Shown one piece after another: positions 42,344 through 52,259 of a stretch of 64,000 nucleotides of DNA. The stretch comes from Semisulcospira habei (Eukaryota > Mollusca > Gastropoda > Semisulcospiridae). The first letter of the stretch is position 1, and the number at the start of each line of letters is the position of its first letter. The position numbers and the translations under genes were made by a program. A model generated the notes under the pieces. That model did not search any database and was not told where the DNA came from. It saw only the letters and a program-made list of their open reading frames with translations. The stretch lies in NCBI GenBank assembly GCA_036245525.1, contig BTPG01000005.1, positions 113,764,466 to 113,828,465 of the forward strand, written 5' to 3'.

Positions 42344-42430
42344 CATACATGTTCTTAATATGTCTGACAATAATGCTGGACAAAACGGCTAGCTTGACAT
42401 ACAAGGTTTGAATGTCGTAAAATAAAAGAC
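42344..42430 (-). repeat. Dispersed repeat, copy 2
   Basis: Matches 15432-15510 (AATAATGCTGGACAAA core). On the minus strand it encodes KLAVLSSIIVRHIKNMY. The rest of 42041-42715 is unrecognised. Confidence 0.55.
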
Positions 42431-42715
42431 TTTTGTAGTCTTCTTGGTTTTGGCCCTTTAGACAGTTCCACCGACTCGCACCAGGGCCAACAGACAACTT
42501 CTGCCACCAGTGCCTACCCGGTGAACTAGCATGGTGTACGGTTCTGAGGCACTCGGATGTACGGTACTGATAGAAATGATCATTACATTCACACAATCTC
42601 ACGCGGTCTCACCCTTCTCCTTTTTCTGCCGAGACTGTTATGACACACAGGCAAACAGGTTAAGTCTTGACTATAGGGAATCCGTCCACCTTGACCAATC
42701 TCGCAACCTGAGGAT

Positions 42716-45470
42716 GTCATCATCATCATCATCATCAGTCCCTTGCCCGAACTGGGCGTTGGGGGGACTGAAAGGCAGCAGCAACAGACAGTGCTCTCCA
42801 CTGAGTTCTATTTTGGGCGGTGGCAAGCAAGTCTGACATCTCGAGTTCGGTCCATTCTTTTATGTTTGCGACCCAACTCTTTCTCTGACGACCTCGCCGA
42901 CGACTTCCTTCGAGAGTGCCTTGGAGGATAGTCTTGGACAAGGTGTTGTGTCGGGTCACGTGGCCAAACCAAGCAAGCTTGCGCCGTTTCACGGTTGCCA
43001 GAAGGGGTTCATGTGGGCCCACCAGGGAAGTGACGATGCTCCGTACATATTCGTTGGTCTTGTGCTCGCGGTACGAGATGCGGAGCAACTTCCTCAGGCA
43101 CTTGTTCTCAAAGGCCTGGATTTTCTTTTCTGAGTCTGCAAGCAGTGTCCAAGTCTCACAGCCGTAGAGTAGAATAGACACTATGAGTGACTTGTAAAGC
43201 CTGTACTTGATGGTGAAGCTGATGGAGTTACTTGGCCATATCCTGTCCAGCCTGGCCATTGCGGATGTTGCTGTACCTATCCTGATACGGATCTCTGCTA
43301 TGCAACTACCGTCTTTGGATAGGGTGGCTCCCAAGTACTTGAAGCTATTGACCTCTTCTAGCTTTTGGCCATTCATGTGAATGTTGCTGCTGCTGTCGCT
43401 TGTGGTGTTGATCATCACTTTGCTTTTATCCGTACTGATCTCCATGCCATAAGACCCTGCGCTACTTGAAAGTTTGTCTGTCAGGTTTTGGAGCTCACTA
43501 TTGCTGCCTGCCATGAGGTCAATGTCGTCTGCGAATCGAAGATTGCACAGGGATCTGCCACCAATAGAGATTGAAGTATGGTGGTCGTGGAGGGTTTCCT
43601 GCATGATCTTCTCCAGGAATATGTTGAAAAGGACAGGAGAGAGCAGGCATCCTTGACGGACACCGATCGTCGTCCTGAAGAACTCGCCTGACTGATTGTT
43701 AAGTAGAACCGCGCTGCAGGCGTTCTTGTAAAGCGCTTCTATCATTTGGATCAGTCCCTCCTCTATGTTGAACGATCTCATGACTTGCCAGAGTCCGTCG
43801 TGCCAGACGCGATCAAATGCTTTCCTGAAATCAATGAAGTTGTGGTAGAGTTCGCGCTGATGCTGCAGATGTTTCTCGATCAGGACGCGGCAGTTGAAAA
43901 TCTGCTCTACAGTGCTTCTTCCAACTCTGAAGCCAGCCTGTTCTTCTGCCAGCAGTTCCTCGGCGAAAGTTTTGAGGCGGTTGAGAATGATTCTAAGCAT
44001 TACTTTGCTAGGGTGACTTATCAGACTGATAGTTCTGTAGTTCTGGCACTGTTTCAGGTTTCCTTTTTTGGGGAGCGGGATCACTAGAGACTGTGTCCAT
44101 TCTACTGGCCATTTCTTTTGCTCCCAGATCTTTTGACAGAGTGTAGTGAGGACCTTCGTTGTTACTTCTCCTCCATGCTTCAACAGTTCAGCAGGTACGT
44201 TGTCTACACCTGGAGACTTTCCTCCCTTCAGGCCGCGTACGGCTGCTTCCACCTCTTCAGCTAACACTGGCAGGTCTTCAGCCTTCCTGGCCCCAGCCTG
44301 GTTGTTTTGGAGGATGCTGGTGTCTGGCTCAGCCTTGTAGTTATACAAGTCTCGGCAGTACTCAGTCCATCTGTTTAGTACAACAGTGTTTTCCGTAAGG
44401 AGTTGGCCGCTGCTGTCTTCGATGACTGTGGCTGTTCGCTGTTGAGTCTTGGTGAGGGTCCTTAGCGTTTCATAAGCCTTCTTGCTGTTGCCATTTGCCA
44501 TGCCCTCTTCCACGCTACAACACTGGTCTTCAATCCAATCTTCTTTGGCTTCTTTCATCCTCTTCCTGATCTTCTTGTTGACAAGTCTGTACTTGTTTGC
44601 TGATGTGAGGTCTTGGCCTCTCTTTTTCTTCCAGGCTCTCCTCTCATCACAGAGATCGAGGATGTCATCGGTGACCCAGGGCTGTTTGCGCTTCCTCTGC
44701 TTCCCCAGCACTTCTTCTGCTGTAGAAAGTAACACCTCTTTTATATTTCCAGCAAGGGTGTCTACGTCGCAGTCCAAAGTAGCCAAGGCTGCAAATCTGC
44801 CTCCCACCTGGGCTTGGAAGAGCTCTTCTACTTCCGGGTCTTTTAGCTTCTGGAGGTCGAATTTGATGCGAGGGTTCTTGCTATCTCGTTTCAATGCCAG
44901 CTTCGACTTGAGGCTAGTAAGGACGAGGTTGTGGTCGCTGCCAATATCAGCGCCAGGAAAGGACCTCGTTTGTGCTTTGTTAACGCTGGATTTGAATCGT
45001 CGAGGCAGCAAGATGAAGCAGCAAGATGAAGTCAATCTGGTTATGGACCAGGCCTCCTGGCGATTGCCATGTCACTGTTCTTGACTTCTTGTGTGGATGG
45101 AGGGTATTAGCAACGGTGAGACGGTGACTCTCTGCGAACTCTAAAAGTCGCAGGCCTCTGTCATTTGTTTCTCCAAGGCCAAACTTGCCAGCTGTTCCTG
45201 CCCATTGTTGGTAGGCGTCAGGGCCGATCTTTGCATTCCAGTCACCGAGGACAGTCAGAATGTCTTTCTTAGGTGTTTTCTTGATGATGTTGTCCAGTTG
45301 TTCGTAAAATTCTTCTAATTCTTCATCATCATGGTCTGCTGTTGGAGCGTATACTTGTATGATAGTGATGTTGTGCGGTCGGGCGGAGATGCGGATGGAG
45401 ATTAGTCTGCTTGACACGGGGGTGCAGCTGATGACAGTTCCAACCACCTCTTTCCTTACGATAAAAGCTT
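42716..45470 (-). pseudogene. RTE-like non-LTR retrotransposon (LINE), one frameshift, 5'-truncated
   Basis: The minus strand encodes an APE-type endonuclease (45447-44980; VYAPT, GDWNAKIG at about 45232-45250, NQIDFILL) and a reverse transcriptase frame of 766 codons (45035-42735). RT motifs include NYRTISLIS, FIDFRKAFDRV (about 43806-43843), GVRQGCLLSPVLFN and the catalytic FADDIDLM (about 43509-43545), with a C-terminal tail (CLRKLLRISYREHKTNEYV; KRRKLAWFGHV). The element copies its RNA by target-primed reverse transcription in the nucleus. The TGA stop runs straight into a (GATGAT)n tail at 42716-42737, a 3' end typical of RTE elements. The two frames are separated only by a 13-bp tandem duplication (45005-45017 = 45018-45030). 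The N-terminal part of the endonuclease is missing beyond about 45470. Clade is from recall. Confidence 0.85.
45005..45030. repeat. 13-bp tandem duplication causing the LINE frameshift
   Basis: GCAGCAAGATGAA occurs twice head to tail. It falls inside the NQIDFILLP codons of the endonuclease; one copy restores register between the two frames, so this is the only visible lesion in that part. Confidence 0.9.
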
Positions 45471-45482
45471 GTGGTCATTCCT

Positions 45483-45558
45483 AAATGGCAAGAGGCGTAG
45501 ATTTTCATGAGCCCCTGCGACTGCAGGGGCTCACGAGAATCTATGCCTCTTGACATTT
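45483..45558. repeat. hpA hairpin at the LINE's broken 5' edge
   Basis: Arms CAAGAGGCGTAGATTTTCAT and GAGAATCTATGCCTCTTG. Pairing extends one base-pair block further (AAATG left, CATTT right). It lies about 15 bp beyond the last LINE-like sequence; the standard MITE flanks are absent. Confidence 0.65.
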
Positions 45559-45723
45559 CAATCCCAAAATCCCTCAATCTGAGAATGTCGTGGACGAAAC
45601 TCGCTGGCCATCAAGACGAAGAGATTTTATGAGTTCCAGATCAGGCTCTATCCACATGTAGCGTGTCCCCCCTCCCCCCTCCTCCCGCCTCCCCCCCCCC
45701 CCCCGAAAACTTATTTAGCCACG

Positions 45724-45880
45724 ACGTACAGCAGAAGATGGATCGAACGTGATAATTCAAGGGTAGTGTCAGATTAGCCATCGGGCGCCAAGCTAATCTG
45801 GAACTACCCTTGGATTATCACGGTCGATCCGTCTAATGCCATTGGCACATGGCCGTTAGGCATCTTTAAATTTTAGGTGA
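45724..45880. mobile_element. hpB MITE, degenerate
   Basis: The hairpin at about 45733-45838: GATGGATCGAACGTGATAAT / ATTATCACGGTCGATCCGTC, with a deletion in the left centre (GATTAGCCATCGGGCGCC). A C-homopolymer lies just upstream (45680-45703). Confidence 0.65.
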
Positions 45881-45938
45881 AAAATTAAATTGGGAAATGC
45901 GGCCTTGGGGTCAAATGAATCAAGCAAAAGGTTTTCGG

Positions 45939-45997
45939 TTAGTTAGTTAGTTATTTGGGTTTAACGCCGAGCAGGCGACTAAGGCCATCTCACGGCG
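45939..45997 (-). mobile_element. 59-bp SINE tail insertion with a 15-bp target duplication
   Basis: GCAAAAGGTTTTCGG occurs at 45924-45938 and again at 45998-46012, directly flanking a 59-bp insert. Read on the minus strand the insert ends CGGCGTTAAACCCAAATAAC then (TAAC)n, a SINE-type 3' end. This is a very short 5'-truncated retroposition into an hpG element. Confidence 0.8.
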
Positions 45998-46100
45998 GCA
46001 AAAGGTTTTCGGGCCGACGACGGCCGCAGTTGGCCTGCGCAGAGCCTTGCGCGGGCCAGCTGCAGCCGGCTCGGGCCCGATGATCTCTGCTCACTTAGTC
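45998..46100. repeat. hpG foldback (target of the SINE tail)
   Basis: GGTTTTCGGGCCGACGACGG and CCGGCTCGGGCCCGATGATC, with the centre GCCTGCGCAGAGCCTTGCGC, form the hpG hairpin. Its left edge was duplicated by the SINE insertion. Confidence 0.75.
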
Positions 46101-46441
46101 AGGGCTCAAGGGAATCTGTGTCACCTTCGGATGGAAAATCTGTTCACAGCGGTGTCGAGAGATATCGACCGGCCACTGGGTGCAACAGCTAGCGACTACC
46201 CCCCTTGGTAACACTTACAGGGCCGGCAAGCCAGTGCCGCATTTGGTCTGCATGTCACGACCTTTCACGCTATTCCCTTATTATGCTCCCCCAATCCACC
46301 CCCACCCCACCCCCAGTCCTAGCGATCCTTTTTTACTTCAGCAGACAGGTTTTTTTTTTTTTTTTTTTTTTTAAACCCTAACCTCCCTTCCCAAACTGAT
46401 TGATTAGGTTTAACCTACTTCAGTCACAGCAAAGCATGCGC
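46101..46441. other. Unrecognised DNA
   Basis: C-rich stretch near 46290-46315 and a T homopolymer at 46350-46372. No gene is seen. Confidence 0.4.
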
Positions 46442-46527
46442 TATACAGACAAGCAAACGAAATGCGACATTTTTGGAATCATTTCCAATGATTCCCAAAA
46501 TGTCGCATTTCTTTTGCTCGTCAGTAC
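46442..46527. repeat. hpF foldback
   Basis: AAGCAAACGAAATGCGACAT / ATGTCGCATTTCTTTTGCTC with inner arms GGAATCATT / AATGATTCC and almost no loop. Confidence 0.8.
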
Positions 46528-46811
46528 TGCACCAAACTGTCACTTATCAGGCTGGATGCGAAAACCATCGAATTAGCACCTGGGGACTTTGCACAGTTTG
46601 ATTGCTACGAGGATGCATGCCGCAGTGATCGGAGCCATCCCGCCAGACGGTCCCTTTAGTCTTGCCTTTAAAGGGGCGCAACCTAGTGTCTTTCCTCACT
46701 ATAAAGGAGCTCAGCTTGCTGTCTTGACCTGATTCTGGTTAGGACAGTTGTACGCTGAGCCAGGAATATAGCTCCCTCAGCCGGATGGAAAGCAAGAGAA
46801 AATCTTCATCC

Positions 46812-46878
46812 GCATAAGGCAGAGATTTTCATGTGCGCCCGGCGACAGCAGAGGCTCATGAGAATCTATGCTTCATGC
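46812..46878. repeat. hpA hairpin, degenerate
   Basis: ATAAGGCAGAGATTTTCATG pairs with CTCATGAGAATCTATGCTTC. Confidence 0.5.
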
Positions 46879-47154
46879 AGGTGCTGCAAGGCGCCCTTGT
46901 GAATCTAGGCCTCTAGCAGATGGAGGCAAAGGGGTGAGGGGGTGAGCGAGAGACTGTACGCATGACGTTAAATAAACACTGCACGACTTCCTGTAACCAG
47001 AGACTGTGACGGAATTACGAAAAAAAAATTGCGTCCCTTTTTTCACCTGAAAATAAAATAATTACCACTTTTCGTTTTTAGTTGACTTAAATGGCAAACA
47101 TGCTCACAAATTCAAATGTAGGAATGCCTTCTGATGACTGAAATACAGTTTAGT

Positions 47155-47291
47155 AGACAGATCGAACATGATAGTTCAAGGGTGGTGGAAGAATAGCTTG
47201 GCGCCTATGGCGCCAAGCTATTCTGGCACCACCCTTGAACTATCATGGTCAGCCGATATCTTACATAATGTTTAAGGGTTGGATGGGTTAA
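47155..47291. mobile_element. hpB MITE
   Basis: The hairpin at about 47163-47252: AACATGATAGTTCAAGGGTG / ACCCTTGAACTATCATGGT, with inner GCTTGGCGCC / GGCGCCAAGC. The right end is GGATGGG then TTAA (47288-47291). Confidence 0.7.
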
Positions 47292-47489
47292 CCGCGCGTG
47301 CTAACCACTCTATAAAAGCAGCATGAGACAAAACAACCTAAACAGCTCATGATTTGCGCCTGTCCTCTAAACATTTGGCACTAGACAAAAAAACAAAAAC
47401 AAACAACCTTCACCCCGAAGAAAGTCACACCTTTCCCCCTCTGGTATTATATAATACTTGTGGTATTGTTATGTATTGGTTCGATTTCA

Positions 47490-47620
47490 TACCAGGGCCG
47501 CGCGGTGACGCGCCTTTGCGGCGGAGCGTAAGACAATGTTCGGACCGTTGACAACGCGACTCTCCGACTTGTCCGCTGGGACGGCGCGTGACTGTGGGAT
47601 CGGTTGCCATGGCAATGCAT
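47490..47620. other. CpG-rich segment of unknown role
   Basis: A 130-bp stretch dense in CG (GGCCGCGCGGTGACGCGCC and GGGACGGCGCG) stands out from the AT-richer surroundings. No ORF or hairpin explains it. Confidence 0.3.
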
Positions 47621-47708
47621 GAAACAAATCACCAAGGAAAGCCGACTCAGACTTAATCAGTCACAGAGTCAAACCCCAGACGTCTGGAGTGCGTACAATT
47701 CTCTACCA

Positions 47709-47773
47709 GCAAGAGGCATAGATTCTCATGAGCCCTGCGGCCGCAGGGACTAATTAGAATCTATGCCTCCTGC
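47709..47773. repeat. hpA hairpin
   Basis: GCAAGAGGCATAGATTCTCA pairs with TTAGAATCTATGCCTCCTGC; centre CCTGCGGCCGCAGG. Confidence 0.7.
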
Positions 47774-48199
47774 AGAAGGAAATGAATTTCGATCAGAAAT
47801 CGTGGCAATGACTGGAAAGTAAAGGTAATCCCACCAAATGCGATGTCAAGACTGTCAGAGCGTAAAGAGGAAGAGGTCGTAGGGTGAGGATGTGCAGGGG
47901 TGGGTGGGGGGGGGGGCCTCCAGGGAGGGGGGAAGGGGGCATACGCATGATCCGCAAACACAACCGTCCGTCCCTCCTCAATTGTTCAAATCTAACTTGG
48001 CCCATTTCACTAATTATATTTTTGACCTTTTTTTTCTTTACTTCCTTAACAACCTTTGTGTCAAACTTGAGTAAGAAAAAAAAAACAACCTTTCTTTTGA
48101 TACAAACACATTTTCAGACTCTTTTAAAACCAGCGCTTGCTACATGTTCATCAGAATACCTCGACTGATCGGGTCCCAGTTGCGTTAGTTCTGACATTA

Positions 48200-48365
48200 G
48201 CACCTCTCCTCTTCAGGCGCCAAGCTAATTAACCACTCCACTACAACTGGACGCTGATTGTTATGTCACCAAGAGGCATAGATCCTCATGAGCCCCCGCA
48301 AATGCGGGGGCTCATGAAGATCTATGTCTCTTGTAGTCACGCTTTCTGGGAGGTCAAAAGGTTAA
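48200..48365. mobile_element. hpA MITE
   Basis: The hairpin 48270-48333 (CAAGAGGCATAGATCCTCAT / ATGAAGATCTATGTCTCTTG). The right end reads GGGAGGTCAAAAGG then TTAA (48360-48363). The left part contains a piece of hpB (CAGGCGCCAAGCTAATTAAC). Confidence 0.6.
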
Positions 48366-48452
48366 ACACTAATATTTATTTATGGTCTTCTATAATTTCC
48401 CGCCTTAGACGCGCAAAGCAAAGGATGTCCAAACGATGAAACAAAGTAGTGT

Positions 48453-48642
48453 TTAACTCATTGTGCCCGAGGTACGAAATACATTTTGGAGTTATCATCA
48501 TCATTACAATTGAGGAGACAGATCAACCATGATAGTTCAAGAGTCCGTGGTGGCAGACTAGCTTATACGCGCCACGCTATTCTGCCACCACCCTTGAACT
48601 ATAATGGTCGATCTGTTTTGTGTCGCGGGCAGAATGAGTTAA
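48453..48642. mobile_element. hpB piggyBac-type MITE, complete (190 bp)
   Basis: TTAA 48453-48456 (CTCATTGTGCCCGAGG) and 48639-48642 (GGGCAGAATGAG). The hairpin at about 48519-48618: ACAGATCAACCATGATAGTT / AACTATAATGGTCGATCTGT. Confidence 0.8.
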
Positions 48643-49290
48643 CAACATAGCAGGACCACACGGGGTGTAGGGGGCTCTGGATAGAGGTAGCACCTTTGCT
48701 GTTCGGCAGCTGCGTCCTACATAGGACGGACGGGCATCACTGGTCCTCATCCATCTCCTTAATCTCTCACGTGCTGGCTCCAAGCGCCACACCCTGGCAA
48801 ACCACCTCAGCTGGTGGGCTAAACCACGTGAGGGGGTGGTGTTCACATTGCACCACTAGGCGGATGAGCTGTTTCTGACAGCCAACGGCTAGAGGACCGA
48901 GGAGATCAGGTTGGATGCAACGGCCAAATGTGGGGGAGTAAACCCTTCAAATCAGGAGTGGAGCCCCGAAGGCAGACAGCTGCCTGTATTCACGCACTGT
49001 TTTGGCAGCTCCTGCAGCCAAACTGGTGCCAAACGTACTGCTTTGCATTCCTTTGGATACATCAGCGAGGCCGAGAGGGGGATCTTGACGACTGGGCACC
49101 CCAGGATCTCCATACACTTCGCCCAGGCTTGCGCCCTGGAGAGGTCACTCCAGTGACTGACCCAGCAAGCGCATATACTCCATTGTCTTCCGAGACAGGA
49201 TGCCAAACAAGGACCACACAGACACGACGCACTTGTGACACACGCCAGAGCGGCCCCTACGCCAGACTCGCAGGGAAAAAGGTGTACCGG
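48643..49290. other. Unrecognised GC-rich block
   Basis: Evenly GC-rich, non-repetitive DNA with overlapping open frames on both strands (48577-48846 minus; 48928-49410 plus; 48952-49296 minus). It reads like untranslated sequence of a larger transposable element, but I cannot identify it and no protein domain is visible. Confidence 0.3.
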
Positions 49291-49590
49291 AAGCACGCTT
49301 CGAGCCGTATTTTCGTATCGATTCGATTTAATTTCCGCTTCGTGGCTTGCATAACTCTATTGAAAACGCAGACACGCGATCTATGTGATCACAAACACAA
49401 GTATTCTTAGCGTTCCAGTGGAACATTTTGCCACAAGAAGGCTTAGTTTTAGCGAAATTTGCCCCAGAAGCCTGAAGCAAGTACCATGTTTTAGCATGAT
49501 GTACACGGTCTACGATAATCAAGCGTGCGGTACAATGTTCAATTATGCTGTTCTGTCAAGGCAGAATACATCGCAATGCTCGGTAATACC

Positions 49591-49700
49591 TTGTCCCAGT
49601 AAGTAATAAACCCTCGGGTCGACGTAGGTCGCAGTGGGCCCGCGCACGGCTGTGCGCGGGCCTACTGCGGCCGACCGGCCCGACGACTTCTGTTTACTGG
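49591..49700. repeat. hpG foldback
   Basis: CCCAGTAAGTAATAAACCC and ACTTCTGTTTACTGGGG form the base; the centre GTGGGCCCGCGCACGG / CTGTGCGCGGGCC is well paired. Confidence 0.8.
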
Positions 49701-50361
49701 GGATAGACTGATCTACACGGGCCACTTTGTCGCACGGCAGATCGACACGGGGCGGTAGTTTAATTACTGCCTGGTAGTTTCGCGTGATATGAGGGGAGTT
49801 TTCATACAACAAATCTAGGTAGGTCGGGTGGCGCTGCACTGCATCCATACACCTTCCCCGATGTAGGCAGCCCAAAATTCCCCCTCGTAGGAAGAAAACA
49901 GTTGTTACTGTGCCGACTTTGTTTATTATAACAAGGTCGGATATAACAACGCTTATTTCAGAAGGCCCTACCACATCTTCCCTTTGTAAAACAATCTGCT
50001 CATAACAAACTTTGCAAATATATAACAACGCGACAAACTGGGTCCACTGGCACTATGCTATAATATATCTGATAATATATCTGAAGCTTACTGTGAATAC
50101 TGACGCGCACTAGATTTAGCCGAGCTGACTTGGACATGTACACGAGTACACAAAATTAATACCGGGTCCCTTCGGCGTACGCCTTTGATGTCCATCTAGC
50201 GTGAGCGTCCTTTCGGAGAGGTACACCGGCGGCCCAGAACGCACTAATTAATAAAAGGCCTTTGATTTTCACATTGTGTGGGCTTACACTGCAGGCCGGT
50301 GTGCGTTGCCTAGATCTATGCACGCACGGGACGGACGGATCGAAGGACAGAGTCAATAATT
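49701..50361. other. Unrecognised DNA
   Basis: A 161-codon minus-strand open frame (50028-49543) overlaps the hpG repeat and has no recognisable domain; I do not call it a gene. Confidence 0.35.
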
Positions 50362-50434
50362 TATGTGGGCTGGTCTGTGATTTTGGACCTTACGGCTGCA
50401 AGTTGTAAGGTCCAAAACCACATACCAACACACA
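50362..50434. repeat. hpE foldback
   Basis: GGCTGGTCTGTGATTTTGGA pairs with TCCAAAACCACATACCAACA; inner CCTTACGGCT is worn. Confidence 0.7.
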
Positions 50435-50689
50435 CTGTCTCGTTTATTTTTGTGTTAAATGTCTGAATGGGGCGCCTGGTGCACTAGTGTTCTTCAACGT
50501 GGTAAACGAACATAGCACAGAACATTGAGTGAAGAACCTTGAGGAAAATTCAAGACACTAGGGAGTTCCACGATCTATTCAGAAACAAGAAAGGCAATGC
50601 CCTTATGGCTCACGTGTATGACCGATTAACACATGTGTGACAATAAGTAAAGGGATGGCTTCTGCACTAACAAAATCCATGTTTTCTCA

Positions 50690-51475
50690 AAATTTAATCG
50701 GTTTTCACACATCTGTGAAACCCCCTTGACCTTTGCGATGAGTCGACTAAGTTAGTAAACACAGGAAGGTCTTATAAAAAGCTACCTTTGTGCCAAATTT
50801 GATTGAAAAGTTAGAAAAAAAAATGTTGATAATAACTACAATTCTATCAAAAATTGACATTTTACACACATTTGCCGACCTCTTGTGAGCCTTGACCTTT
50901 TCCGAGGGGTCATCCAAATTAGTATGCATAGACAGGTTTTACCAGCAGGTATCTCTGTACCAAGTTTAGGTTGGAAGTTGTGAATATTAATTGAGAACAA
51001 AACATTTTCTTGTCAAAATATGACTATTTTTTACCTATTTCCTGAGCTCTTGTGACCCTTGACCTTTCCGAGGGGTCATCCAAATTAGTATGCATAGATA
51101 GGTCTTACCATCAGGTATCTCTGTAGCAAGTTTGGGTTTGAAGTTGTGAATAGTATCTGAGAAAATACATCTTTTGTCAAAATATGGCTATTATGGACCT
51201 ATTTCATGAGCTCTTGTGACCCTTGACCTTTCCGAGGGATCAACCAAATGAGTATGTGTATAAAGGTCTTACCATCAGGTATCTCTGTACCAAGTTTGGG
51301 TTTGAAGTTGTGAATAGTATTTGAGAAAAAAAATATATTTCAAAATATAGCTATTTTTGATATATCGCCTGATCTCCTGTGACCTTGACATTGTAAGAGG
51401 TCACTGAAATTGGTATGTTTAGAAAGGTCTTGCCACAACGTATCCTTGTGCCACGTTTGAAGACTGTATGAAGGA
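50690..51475. repeat. Degenerate ~165-bp tandem repeat
   Basis: CCTTGAC recurs at 50724, 50890, 51057, 51221 and 51383 (periods 166, 167, 164, 162). Units share CTTGTGACCCTTGACCTTTC, GGTCATCCAAATTAGTATG, GTATCTCTGTACCAAGTTT and GGTTTGAAGTTGTGAATA. GACCTTGACC-type satellites of this kind are, from recall, common in marine invertebrates. Confidence 0.9.
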
Positions 51476-51539
51476 CGACGGTCGGACCCCCACTGGCCCA
51501 GAACATACTCACTTTTGCTTCGCACGTGAGCCAATAAAG

Positions 51540-51640
51540 CGGCGTGCGGGAAGACGGGGGAGGGGATGGGGGGGGGGGGGGGCGAGAGGAAAGGGGGTGG
51601 GGAAAGGGGGACAAGAAGAGGAGGGGGGGGGTCTAGGGAT
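51540..51640. repeat. G-rich purine tract
   Basis: Long G runs (GGGGGATGGGG-like) from 51557 to 51632. No gene is seen between 51476 and 51754. Confidence 0.7.
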
Positions 51641-51754
51641 ATTGCACAAATAAGAATAACTAACAAATAGCACGCCAGAGCAATACGTGCGATCATATCA
51701 GAGGTGCGGTCCACGCAAGGAGAAGGCGTGCGATTTGCTTACACTCCATGGTCT

Positions 51755-51845
51755 CTCGTGATCTGAGGAAACCAACCGACCCCATCTCTGCCAGAAAAGT
51801 TTCTGGGCTCATGAGAATCTGCACGTCCTTTTCTGATGAATTGCG
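51755..51845. repeat. hpA-type fragment
   Basis: TCTGCCAGAAAAG and GGGCTCATGAGAATCTGCAC represent a terminus and a right arm without the left arm. Confidence 0.45.
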
Positions 51846-52015
51846 CTGGACGAGATATCTTGTCATTCATATTTGAACTGAGGCTCATTTCGGGAGTACG
51901 GGTCAGCCTCATTATAGCGCGACACCTAGCAGCCATAAAGTCAGGTCGCGTTATCGGCGTTCGCCCTAATGTGCTGCTATGCTTACACAAGCGTGTAAAG
52001 AAAACCCACCCAGTA

Positions 52016-52107
52016 AGCAAGAAGTCGTCTGGCCGACGCCAGCCTTAGCTGGCCCGCGCACGGCCGTGCGCGGGCCAGCTAAGGCTGGCGTCGGCCAGAC
52101 AGCTTTT
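52016..52107. repeat. hpG perfect palindrome
   Basis: 52027-52100 is 74 bp of perfect self-complementarity with no loop, from GTCTGGCCGACGCCAGCC to GGCTGGCGTCGGCCAGAC, centred on GCACGGCCGTGC. The CCTTAGCTGG variant is mirrored in both arms. The base continues imperfectly (CCCAGTAAGCAAGAAG / CTTTTAGTT). Confidence 0.9.
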
Positions 52108-52259
52108 AGTTCAATGCGTTTAAATCGATTTGGGAGCCACGCACAGCCCGGATCGCGTTCTATCAGAATTCGCGATATTCCGAGGCTGACATTACATCCT
52201 TCTTATGAATGTTCCCACAAGAACAATTTCATGGAGCAGACTTGGACCAGGAAATCGTG

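Noticed and set aside
42743..45084. Plus-strand ORFs opposite the RTE-like LINE (for example 44482-45084, 200 codons)
   Set aside because: They are antisense shadows of the LINE coding strand.
49543..50028. A 161-codon minus-strand ORF
   Set aside because: Part of it is an hpG repeat arm; the rest has no recognisable domain or supporting signals.
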